Part shown: piece by piece, positions 1 to 6,978 of the stretch
Position numbering within the stretch: the stretch's first letter is position 1
How the letters are laid out: every line of letters begins with the position of its first letter
From: Opitutaceae bacterium
GTDB taxonomy: Bacteria > Verrucomicrobiota > Verrucomicrobiia > Opitutales > Opitutaceae
NCBI GenBank assembly: GCA_016794785.1
Contig: JAEUHC010000013.1
Coordinates: 62,001 to 126,000, forward strand
Reading direction: 5' to 3'
Length of the DNA: 64,000 nucleotides
Program-made: the position numbers and the translations under genes
The notes under the pieces: model-generated
Told to the model about the DNA's origin: nothing
Seen by the model: the letters and a program-made list of their open reading frames with translations, nothing else
Databases searched by the model: none

Positions 1-2
1 CT

Positions 3-422
3 GGCAAGAAGGTGGCGGGACGAAAGCGACATCTGCTGGTCGATACCCTCGGCCTGATCTTGCTGGCCAAGGTGCACGCCGCCGACGTGCAGGACCGCGA
101 CGGCGCGCGCCTGCTGCTGGCCGCGCTGGCCACGCGCTTCGGCTGGCTGCGCTGCCTCTGGGCCGACGGCGGCTACGCCGGCGCGCTCGTGGCGTGGGTG
201 CGGCAGCTCCGCCCGCGGCGCGGCACCCGCTTGGAGATCGTCAAGCATGGCACCAAGCTCGATCACTTCAAAATCCTGCCGCGCCGCTGGGTCGTGGAGC
301 GCACCTTCGCGTGGCTCGGCCGCTCCCGCCGGCTCAGCAAGGACTACGAACACACCGTCTGCTCGAGCGAGGCCTTCATCTACCTCGCGATGATCCGCCT
401 CATGCTCCGCAGGCTCGCCTGA
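3..422 (+). CDS. IS5-family transposase, C-terminal part (gene begins before the window)
   Basis: This is the catalytic part of a DDE transposase of an IS5-type insertion sequence. The frame is already open at the window edge and reads [10 protein letters not shown], a conserved stretch that lies inside these proteins and not at their start, so the gene begins upstream. All three acidic positions of this part can be recognised: the Asp in LLVDTLG, the Asp in ADGGYAG and the Glu in [14 protein letters not shown]. The frame runs uninterrupted to TGA at 420-422 and the C-terminus looks complete, so the element may be intact. The right terminal repeat should lie just after the stop, around 423-446, but it cannot be confirmed without the left end. 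The exact IS subgroup is not determined. Confidence 0.85.
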   Translation, partial: GKKVAGRKRHLLVDTLGLILLAKVHAADVQDRDGARLLLAALATRFGWLRCLWADGGYAGALVAWVRQLRPRRGTRLEIVKHGTKLDHFKILPRRWVVERTFAWLGRSRRLSKDYEHTVCSSEAFIYLAMIRLMLRRLA

Positions 423-538
423 CGGGACTTTTTCGACGCCCTCTAAGCGCAAAGGCGCGAAGGACCGCTTAGAAACGCGAAGGTCCCAGCCTGTCCGGTA
501 TCTTTGCGAACCTTTGCGATTCGTCGCGTTTTCGCGCT

Positions 539-1291
539 TTATCCGGTCAGCCATTTCTCGAACTTCACCGCGTCCGCCGGCGTGTCCACGCCGATGCCGG
601 GGTCGTCCGTTGTGCCGACCAGGATGTCGAAGCCGTTTTCCAGCACGCGCAGCTGCTCGAGTTTCTCGATCTGCTCGTAGCGGCCGGGCGGCAGGGCGGC
701 GAATTTCTCCAGCAGGTCCGCATGATAGGCGTAGAGGCCGAGGTGCTTCAGGCAGGGGTTGGTCGCCACCCAGGCGTCGTCGATCGTGAGGCCGAGGTCG
801 CGGGAGAATGGCAGGCGCGAGCGCGAGAAGTAGAGCGCGCGGCCGTCGCGGCGCAGCACGACTTTTACCTGGTTGGGATTGTAGAAATCGACGACTCGCC
901 GGAAGGGCGTCGCGAGGGTAGCCATCGGGACCGGGCCGGTGATGAGGCGCGCGAGTTCGCGGAGTTGCGCGCCCGTCACGAGGGGCTCGTCGGCTTGCAC
1001 ATTGATCACGTAGTCGGCGCCGATCGTGAGGTTGGCCTCGGCGATGCGGTCGGTGCCGCTCTGGTGCGCCTCGCTCGTCATGATGGCGCGGAAACCCGCG
1101 CCGGCCACGACCTCGCGCAGCAGCTCATGATCAACGGCGAAATGGAGCGGAAACTCCGGTGCCTCGCGCGCGATGCGCTCCGCGACCCAGAGCAGCAACG
1201 GTTTGCCGCGGATGGGGTGCAGGAGCTTGCGCGGAAAGCGCGTCGATTCGAGCCGGCAGGGGACGACGATGGCGGTGCGCGACGAGGGCAT
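539..1291 (-). CDS. kdsB: 3-deoxy-manno-octulosonate cytidylyltransferase (CMP-KDO synthetase)
   Basis: The enzyme activates KDO with CTP to CMP-KDO in the cytoplasm for lipopolysaccharide inner-core synthesis, so the organism probably makes KDO-containing LPS. The product of 250 residues has the usual family length. Near the N-terminus it shows the nucleotide-binding signature AIVVPCRLESTRFPRK (residues 7-22), followed by INVQADEPL and, at the C-terminus, GIGVDTPAD, all typical of KdsB. The frame stays open 12 codons upstream of the chosen ATG, but the conserved beta strand begins directly after MPSSRT, so the start at 1291 is preferred. It is divergent from the HPr gene across 80 bases. No Shine-Dalgarno sequence is obvious. 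Confidence 0.95.
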   Translation of the reverse strand: MPSSRTAIVVPCRLESTRFPRKLLHPIRGKPLLLWVAERIAREAPEFPLHFAVDHELLREVVAGAGFRAIMTSEAHQSGTDRIAEANLTIGADYVINVQADEPLVTGAQLRELARLITGPVPMATLATPFRRVVDFYNPNQVKVVLRRDGRALYFSRSRLPFSRDLGLTIDDAWVATNPCLKHLGLYAYHADLLEKFAALPPGRYEQIEKLEQLRVLENGFDILVGTTDDPGIGVDTPADAVKFEKWLTG

Positions 1292-1371
1292 CGGGTGGCA
1301 GATTGGGGCCGGGTTTTTGGGTTGCAAGCCGCCGCCACGGACCGGACTTTGCGCGGCTGTTTTCCGACTTC

Positions 1372-1671
1372 ATGAACAAAAGCGACGCCGCATCTGCCAA
1401 CACTTCCCTGATCAAGGAGCTGATCGTGCAGAACAAGATGGGCATCCACGCCCGCCCGGCGGCCATGATCGTGCGCATCACGAACAAGTTCAAAGCCGAG
1501 GTCTTTGTCGAAAAGGACGAGGAGAAGGTGAACGGCAAGAGCATCATGGGCCTCATGATGCTCGCCGCCAGCGCGGGCTCGAAGGTGCGCTTCCACGTCA
1601 ACGGCCCCGACGCCGTCGCGATGGTCGCCGAACTCGAGGCGCTCTTCGCCCGGAAGTTCGACGAGGCATAG
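1372..1671 (+). CDS. HPr-family phosphocarrier protein
   Basis: This small cytoplasmic protein (99 residues) has the HPr fold used in phosphotransferase relays. The phosphorylatable His is present in NKMGIHARPAA (His26), and the regulatory serine site of the family is present in VNGKSIMGL (Ser57). About ten extra residues precede the normal HPr start. The ATG at 1372 is the first that gives the whole domain; the frame is open further upstream, but those codons lie on the kdsB promoter side and look non-coding. No enzyme I, enzyme II or HPr kinase gene lies in the window, so a regulatory role is possible, but that is inference. It converges on tatD with a gap of only 31 bases. Confidence 0.92.
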   Translation: MNKSDAASANTSLIKELIVQNKMGIHARPAAMIVRITNKFKAEVFVEKDEEKVNGKSIMGLMMLAASAGSKVRFHVNGPDAVAMVAELEALFARKFDEA

Positions 1672-1702
1672 GATCGGAACCGAAGCTAGGCGCAAAGGCG
1701 CT

Positions 1703-2548
1703 TCAAAATCCGAAAAACCGCCGCGCGTTGTCCGTGCTGATTTGCACGAGGGTCTCGTAGCTCACGCCGAAGACCTCCTGCGCGGCAAACTCCGCGGTGT
1801 GGCGCACAAAGGCGGGCTCGTTGGGTTTCCCGCGGTGCGGCATGGGCGTGAGATAGGGCGCGTCGGTCTCAAGCATGAAGCGCGCAAGCCCCTGGCCTTT
1901 GGCGGCGGCGCGGATGTTGTCCGCGGTCTTGTAGGTCAAAATGCCCGTGAACGAGCCGTAGCCGCCGCGCCGCGTGAGCTCGGCCATCTCCACCGCGCCC
2001 TCGGTGAAGCAGTGGAAAACCACGCGCCGCCAATCGACGCCGCTGGCGTCGATCATGGCGACGCACTCGGCGAACGCCCCACGCGAATGCACCACCACCG
2101 GGCACCCGAGCCGCTTCGCAATCGCGAGCTGCGCCTCAAATGCGGCGCGCTGCCACGCAAAGATTTTTTCCGCTTCCGCCGCGTCCTTGGGCAGGTGAAA
2201 GCGGTCGAGCCCGCATTCGCCGAGGGCAACGGGCTGGCAGGGCGAGGGGTCTCCGCCGAGCCGCGGCTCACCGGGACGGTTCGCCCTACCCCAGTGCGCC
2301 TCGATCTGTGCGACGGCGCTTTCCCACTCTCCATCCACCGAGCAGGGATGAAGACCCACCGTGTGCCGCACGAAACCGTCGCCCGCGTGCTCCCGCGCCA
2401 GGTTTGCGTAGAGCGCCCAGTCGTCCGGCGCGGTGCCGATGGTGATCATCGTCTCGACCCCGGCGGTGCGCGCACGGTCGAGCGCCGCGGCGAGCGTGCC
2501 GTGGCGGACAAATGATTCGAGGTGCGTGTGCGTGTCGATGAGGCCCAT
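1703..2548 (-). CDS. TatD-family metal-dependent deoxyribonuclease
   Basis: This is a TatD-type hydrolase of the amidohydrolase superfamily, a cytoplasmic metal-dependent nuclease implicated in DNA repair and turnover. Metal-ligand motifs are visible: IDTHTH at residues 4-9, GECGLD, VVHSRG, FHCFTE and LETDAPYL. The protein of 281 residues is somewhat longer than the usual 255-265. The excess is explained by a proline- and glycine-rich segment at about residues 87-105 that is encoded by a palindromic repeat (separate entry). The ATG at 2548 is chosen because the first metal motif follows at once; longer upstream reading runs into another palindrome. The gene converges on the HPr gene. Confidence 0.92.
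   Translation of the reverse strand: MGLIDTHTHLESFVRHGTLAAALDRARTAGVETMITIGTAPDDWALYANLAREHAGDGFVRHTVGLHPCSVDGEWESAVAQIEAHWGRANRPGEPRLGGDPSPCQPVALGECGLDRFHLPKDAAEAEKIFAWQRAAFEAQLAIAKRLGCPVVVHSRGAFAECVAMIDASGVDWRRVVFHCFTEGAVEMAELTRRGGYGSFTGILTYKTADNIRAAAKGQGLARFMLETDAPYLTPMPHRGKPNEPAFVRHTAEFAAQEVFGVSYETLVQISTDNARRFFGF
2236..2290. repeat. Palindromic element inserted in frame in tatD
   Basis: The ends form an inverted repeat of 10 bases with one mismatch (GGCAGGGCGA at 2236 and TCGCCCTACC at 2281). The centre is the perfect 12-base palindrome GAGCCGCGGCTC at 2258-2269. The inner hairpins are more degenerate than in the other copies, which suggests an older insertion adapting to coding constraint. 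It encodes a low-complexity stretch of about 19 residues lying between the helix that precedes the GECGLD motif and that motif itself. Length and frame are preserved, so the enzyme is probably still active. Confidence 0.7.
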
Positions 2549-2576
2549 GCGAAGTGCCGAAATTGAGCTGGATTGG

Positions 2577-2604
2577 TGTGGGAGCGAGCTTGCTCGCTCC
2601 CACA
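2577..2604. repeat. Perfect 28-base palindrome between tatD and the M32 peptidase gene
   Basis: Two perfect 13-base arms surround a TT centre, reading TGTGGGAGCGAGC and its complement. It resembles one REP-type hairpin unit with a CTT-like loop. It lies in the short space between the tatD start (2548) and the end of the carboxypeptidase gene (2622), on which both are transcribed in the same direction. It has no U-rich tail and so is not a typical intrinsic terminator. Confidence 0.75.
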
Positions 2605-2621
2605 ACAAATCCTGCGGCCGG

Positions 2622-4133
2622 CTAACCGAGGTAGAGCGCCCCATACCGCTCGCGCAGGTGGGCGACGAGGTGGCGCGGCGACAGCGGCTCGCCAGTCACG
2701 CGCTGCACGAGTTCCGTCGCACTGTGACGCCGGCCCTGCGCGTGGATGTTCTCGCGCAGCCAGCCGAGCAGCCAGGTGAAATCCCCGCGGGCAAACTCCT
2801 CCTCGAGCGCAGGCCGCATGGCACGCACGCGCGCCCAGAGCTGCGCGGCGATCATGTTGCCGAGGCAGTAACTCGGAAAATAGCCAAAGGAGCCGTCGCT
2901 CCAATGCACATCCTGCAAGACGCCTTCACGATCGTTGGCGGGCTCCAGGCCGATGAGCTCGCGCGCCGCGGTGCGCCAAGCTGCGGGCAGATCGCGCACG
3001 GCGAGTTCGCCGGCGAAGAGTTTCTTCTCCAGCTCAAAGCGCAGCACGATGTGGAGGTTGTAGGTCACCTCGTCGGCATCGACGCGGATGAGCGTGGGCT
3101 CGACGGCATTGACGGCGAGATGGAGCTCCTCGCTTGTAACGCCCGCGGTCTGCTCGGGAAACAAGGCGCGCCAGCGCGGCTCGAAGTGCCGCCAGAAGGC
3201 GCGGCTGCGCGCGACCTGGTTTTCCCAGAGCCGGCTCTGCGACTCGTGCACCGCCATGCCGGCGTGGAGCCCGAGCGCCGTGCCGAGGTGCGTGGCCGGC
3301 AGGCCCTGTTCGTAAAGGCCGTGGCCGGTCTCGTGAATCGAGCTGAAGAGGGCGTCGAGCGGCTGGTCCGCGTTGAATCGCGTCGTCATGCGCACGTCGC
3401 TGCCGGTGCCGGAGCAGAACGGATGCAGCGACACATCAATGCGGCCGCGCGCGTAGTCGAATCCCAGCGCCGCCGTGACCTCGCGCAGAAACGCCCCCTG
3501 CCCCTCCACAGGAAACCCCTTCAGCCGCGCCGCCACGGCCCGCGCTTCCGCCGCGCGCGGCGAGGCCGCGATCGCGCGGACCAGCGGGACGAGGTCGCGC
3601 TTCAGTTCGGCAAACAGCCGATCAACTGTCGTCGTGGTAAGGCCGGGGTCGTGCTTGTCGAGGGCATAGTCGTAGGGGGCGGCGCCGTGGCCGAGGTAGG
3701 CGGCTTCGCGCCGGGCGAACTCGAGGTTCTTTTCGAGCACAGGCGCGTAGCTGGCAAAATCATCCGCGGCTTTCGCCTTGGCCCAGGCGTGGTAGCCGCG
3801 GCTGCCCTGCGCCGCCTTCTCGCGCACAAACTCCGCCGGCAGCTTCGTCGCGCGATCATAGTCGCGGCGGGCGTGGGCGACGACCGTGCTTTGATCCGGG
3901 GTGAGCTTGCCGGCATCGGCCTCCAGCGCCCCGAGTTGTTCGCCGATCCGCGGGTCCGAGGCGGCGGCGTGGTGGACTTCGGCGAGCGCAGCGTGCTGCG
4001 CGGCACGCTGCTCGGCAGCGCCGGGCGGCAGGTTCACCTGTTCATCCCATTGCAGCAGATCGGCGATGGTGCCGAGCGTGTGTCCGCGACGGAGGCGCGA
4101 GACGAGTTCGTCGAGCGGCGATGCATTGGGCAT
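2622..4133 (-). CDS. M32-family metallocarboxypeptidase (Taq carboxypeptidase type)
   Basis: This is a cytoplasmic zinc carboxypeptidase that removes C-terminal residues from peptides, probably for peptide recycling. The product of 503 residues matches the family length of about 500. The zinc motif HETGH is at residues 267-271. Other signatures of the family are HPFCSGTGSDVRMTTRF upstream of it, then HESQSRLWEN, DEVTYNLHI and GYFPSYCLGN downstream. The start at 4133 places the first helix of the fold (LDELVSRLRR) close to the N-terminus. It is followed by a palindromic repeat and tatD on the same strand and is divergent from the acyltransferase gene. Confidence 0.95.
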   Translation of the reverse strand: MPNASPLDELVSRLRRGHTLGTIADLLQWDEQVNLPPGAAEQRAAQHAALAEVHHAAASDPRIGEQLGALEADAGKLTPDQSTVVAHARRDYDRATKLPAEFVREKAAQGSRGYHAWAKAKAADDFASYAPVLEKNLEFARREAAYLGHGAAPYDYALDKHDPGLTTTTVDRLFAELKRDLVPLVRAIAASPRAAEARAVAARLKGFPVEGQGAFLREVTAALGFDYARGRIDVSLHPFCSGTGSDVRMTTRFNADQPLDALFSSIHETGHGLYEQGLPATHLGTALGLHAGMAVHESQSRLWENQVARSRAFWRHFEPRWRALFPEQTAGVTSEELHLAVNAVEPTLIRVDADEVTYNLHIVLRFELEKKLFAGELAVRDLPAAWRTAARELIGLEPANDREGVLQDVHWSDGSFGYFPSYCLGNMIAAQLWARVRAMRPALEEEFARGDFTWLLGWLRENIHAQGRRHSATELVQRVTGEPLSPRHLVAHLRERYGALYLG

Positions 4134-4228
4134 GGTGCAGGAATTGGAGCCACGAGGCGGGGCGACGCGAGCGTAGTGTGACGGGAAAATCGCTTGCCCC
4201 GCCCCCCGTCGCTAGGGAGACCTGCGGC

Positions 4229-5380
4229 GTGGATCACCCAGCCCCACCCGTGCGCTTCTGGTCGCTCGATGTGCTGCGCGGCCTTTGCGCCGGCATCGTT
4301 TTCCTGAGCCATTGGCACATCTGGTCAAACTTTGCTCCGCAGGGCGCCGCGGAGAGCTTCATCCGGGGCATCGGCCAGAACCTCTACGACTTCGTCACGC
4401 TGATGACCTGGCCCACGGGCGGCCAGCACCCGGCGGTGATTGGGTTTTTCGTGCTCAGCGGATTTTGCATCCACTACCCCTTCGAACGCCGCGCGCTGAC
4501 GGGTGGAAAAAACCGCAGCTGGCGCGATTATTTTTGGCAACGGTTCCGCCGCATCGCGCCCGTGTATTGGACGGCGAGCGCGCTCGGACTCGTCTTGGTC
4601 GCCGCGGAATGGTGGCGGCCGACCGGCGATCCCTTGCTCACGCTCCACGCGATGGCCAGCGCCCCGCACCTTGTCGTCCGCTTCCTTGGCATCGCCGGGG
4701 CCTATCCGGAGGAGATTCTGGCCGGCAACTACATCCTCAACACCGTGAGCGGCGAGATTCTGATGTATGCGTGCTACCCGCTGTTTCATGTCTTCGCGCT
4801 GCGGGGTCGCTGGGGCGGGCTCGGCGCAACGTTTCTCGGCCTGCAACTCGCCGCCATCGCGGCGCTCGGCATGCTCAGCCCCTACTGGGTCTTCAGCAGC
4901 GTGTTCATGCTGGGAATTTTTTGGTATGCCGGAGCCTTGGCCGCGCACCTGTTCCTTGCCGGCCGCGGGCCGCGCTCGGGGCGGTGGTTGATCGCGGCAT
5001 GGGCGCTGTTCCTCGCGCTGAAGGCCACGCCGCATTTCGCGGGGCTAAATCTTCTGAAGCAGGCCGCGTGGGGGTTGGTCTGTTTCCTGGGCATCCTGTG
5101 GCTCGTGCGGTGGGAGCTGAGCCATCCTGCGGTCGGCGGCCAGCGCACGATTGTCTCCCTCTGCCGGCTCGGCGACGTGAGCTACAGCCTCTACGCGATG
5201 CACACGCCAGCCATGATGCTGGCAAGCTGGGCCCTGCTGCAAATCGGCCGGCCAAGTTATCCGATCCAGCTGGCCGCCACGCTCATCGCCAGCCTAGTCG
5301 CCACGTGGCTCGTGCATGTCGGGATCGAGCGTCGATTCTATGCCCCGAAAAGCCAGGCCGCCACGACCTCCGCCAGCTAA
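4229..5380 (+). CDS. Acyltransferase 3 family membrane protein (OafA-like)
   Basis: This polytopic inner-membrane protein of the acyltransferase-3 family transfers acyl groups, often acetyl, to cell-surface glycans or lipids. Family features are the opening SLDVLRGL, a His pair in the first membrane segment (LSHWH), the FFVLSGF motif, and the cytosolic RRIAPVYW motif, followed by about eight more hydrophobic segments. I prefer the GTG at 4229 because AGGGA lies about ten bases upstream and the conserved domain starts ten residues later. An ATG at 4121 is in frame, but it overlaps the start of the divergent peptidase gene and adds a charged non-conserved leader. The substrate cannot be told from sequence. 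Confidence 0.85.
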   Translation: MDHPAPPVRFWSLDVLRGLCAGIVFLSHWHIWSNFAPQGAAESFIRGIGQNLYDFVTLMTWPTGGQHPAVIGFFVLSGFCIHYPFERRALTGGKNRSWRDYFWQRFRRIAPVYWTASALGLVLVAAEWWRPTGDPLLTLHAMASAPHLVVRFLGIAGAYPEEILAGNYILNTVSGEILMYACYPLFHVFALRGRWGGLGATFLGLQLAAIAALGMLSPYWVFSSVFMLGIFWYAGALAAHLFLAGRGPRSGRWLIAAWALFLALKATPHFAGLNLLKQAAWGLVCFLGILWLVRWELSHPAVGGQRTIVSLCRLGDVSYSLYAMHTPAMMLASWALLQIGRPSYPIQLAATLIASLVATWLVHVGIERRFYAPKSQAATTSAS

Positions 5381-5409
5381 CGCAGTGGCCGCCCGCGGTC
5401 CGCGGCGCC

Positions 5410-6366
5410 TCACATCGCCCGCACCGCAATCCCTCCGCCGCTCGAGCGCAGTTTGAGGACGGGGCCGCCACCGTTGACCGCACCCGCGAGGCGGCTGCGA
5501 TCACGGCCGGATTTTTCAAGCGTGATCGTGAGGCCTTCGGCGTCGACTCCGCCTCCGCTCGTCGCGGCGTCGAGATGGAAGGCCGCGGTAGGGCTTACGT
5601 TCACTCTTACGCTGCCGCCGGAGGTGCTGAGCGAGCAATCCTCGGCCAAGGCGCCCGTAATCCCGGCGCGGATGCTCCCGCCGCTGGTGTGGGCCCGGAG
5701 TTTGCCGCCCACCGCTTCGATGGTGATGCCCCCGCCCGAGGTCGCGAGATCCGCGGCGCCCGCCACGCGGCCGACCGTGATGCTGCCGCCCGAGGTGTGC
5801 AGCTTCGCGGTGCCGCCCCCGCTGGCGAGCGTGATGCCCCCGCCCGAGGTCTGCGCGATTACCGCGCCCCCGATGTCGCCCAGCTTGATGGCGCCCCCGG
5901 AGGTCCGCGCTTCGCACGCGCCCGAAAGACTGCCTACGACGATCCCGCCGCCCGAGGTCCGCAGGCGGGTGGCGAACTCCGCCGGCACCGTCACCTCAAA
6001 CTCCACCGTCACCGGCGGCCACGCCCCGAAGCTCCAGCTGGAGCGCTTCTCGTAGCGCGCCACGGCGCTCACGTCGTTGCCACTTTGCTCAAGCGTGAGT
6101 TCGAGTTTCTGCAACAGCTCGTCGGCCTCGGCTTCCGTGGACGCGCGTATTTTTTGGCGCGCGACCACGCGGACGGCGGCGGACGCACCGGGCTGGACGC
6201 GGATAGCCCCGCCCTGCGTCTCGACGCGCAGGGTGCCGGCGCCGCCGACCGCGAACGTTTTCTCGACGACCCGCTCGATGGCCGCGAGCGCGGGCAAGGC
6301 GGACGCGGCGAAAAGTCCGCCGGTCAGGATCAAAAGCGAGGTAAACGCAGGTGCGGGGGAGCGCAT
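5410..6366 (-). CDS. Secreted TSGG-repeat protein, DUF4097-like putative beta-helix adhesin
   Basis: The protein (318 residues) starts with a signal peptide (hydrophobic run to ALPALAA). From about residue 130 it carries nine copies of a short repeat beginning TSGG (RTSGGGI, RTSGGAI, QTSGGGI, HTSGGSI and so on), spaced 17 to 28 residues apart, as expected for turns of a beta-solenoid. This pattern fits the DUF4097/DUF4098 group of putative adhesin-like proteins. It is probably periplasmic or surface exposed, with function unknown. The ATG at 6366 is chosen because the signal peptide starts there. It stands head-to-tail with the universal stress gene, with 37 bases between them. Confidence 0.75.
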   Translation of the reverse strand: MRSPAPAFTSLLILTGGLFAASALPALAAIERVVEKTFAVGGAGTLRVETQGGAIRVQPGASAAVRVVARQKIRASTEAEADELLQKLELTLEQSGNDVSAVARYEKRSSWSFGAWPPVTVEFEVTVPAEFATRLRTSGGGIVVGSLSGACEARTSGGAIKLGDIGGAVIAQTSGGGITLASGGGTAKLHTSGGSITVGRVAGAADLATSGGGITIEAVGGKLRAHTSGGSIRAGITGALAEDCSLSTSGGSVRVNVSPTAAFHLDAATSGGGVDAEGLTITLEKSGRDRSRLAGAVNGGGPVLKLRSSGGGIAVRAM

Positions 6367-6403
6367 GCCCCCACAACCCACGTGACCGGGCAAAAGTTAC
6401 GGG

Positions 6404-6874
6404 CTATTTTTTCGCCCGGGTCTTGCGTGCGGGAGTGCGTTTGGCCGGAGGCACGACCAGCACCGGGCAGGGGGCGCGGCGCAGCACACCATGCGTCGTG
6501 CTGCCCACAAACAAATCATAGAGCGCCGTATGCCCGTGCGAACCGATCACAATAAGATCGGCCGACAGCGCCTTGGCTTGGTCGGTGATCAACGGGACGA
6601 CCGCGCCGGTGAACTGGCGCGTCTCCGTCTTCACGCCGCGGCGTTCGCACTGCTGCTGGAGGCGCTCGAGCTTCACCGCCGCCGCCTTTTCTCCGGCGAT
6701 GCGGATTTCGTCGATGCTCCCGAGCAGCGCGCCGTATTCGGCCACGATGACCGGGGGCAGGATGATGTGCAGGAGGACGACGCGGGCCGAAACCGCCTGG
6801 GCCAAATCAACCGCCTGAGCCACGACCACCTCGGTCGCGCGAGAAAAATCCACAGGGACGAGGAGAGTTTTCAT
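6404..6874 (-). CDS. Universal stress protein, UspA family
   Basis: This is a cytoplasmic single-domain universal stress protein of 156 residues. It starts with the typical MKTLLVPVDFS and ends with the nucleotide-binding pattern G-x2-G-x9-G-S/T, visible as IGSHGHTALYDLFVGSTTHG followed by CPVLVV, so it probably binds ATP. A lysine- and arginine-rich tail follows the domain. An ATG three codons upstream (6883) is possible. The next gene upstream on the same strand is ccoI, about 100 bases away. Universal stress proteins are often found beside oxidase genes, but a functional link here is inference. Confidence 0.92.
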   Translation of the reverse strand: MKTLLVPVDFSRATEVVVAQAVDLAQAVSARVVLLHIILPPVIVAEYGALLGSIDEIRIAGEKAAAVKLERLQQQCERRGVKTETRQFTGAVVPLITDQAKALSADLIVIGSHGHTALYDLFVGSTTHGVLRRAPCPVLVVPPAKRTPARKTRAKK

Positions 6875-6978
6875 GCACCTCATCCTACACCCGGACGGCC
6901 CGTTGTGCTATGCAGTTTTTGGCGAGGCCAAGGCGGAAATTGGCCAAGCATAAGTTAGTTTCTACGATCGATCGTCGG

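Noticed and set aside
2433..4181. Plus-strand open frame of 582 codons opposite the M32 peptidase
   Set aside because: The peptidase on the minus strand has complete motifs; this frame has none.
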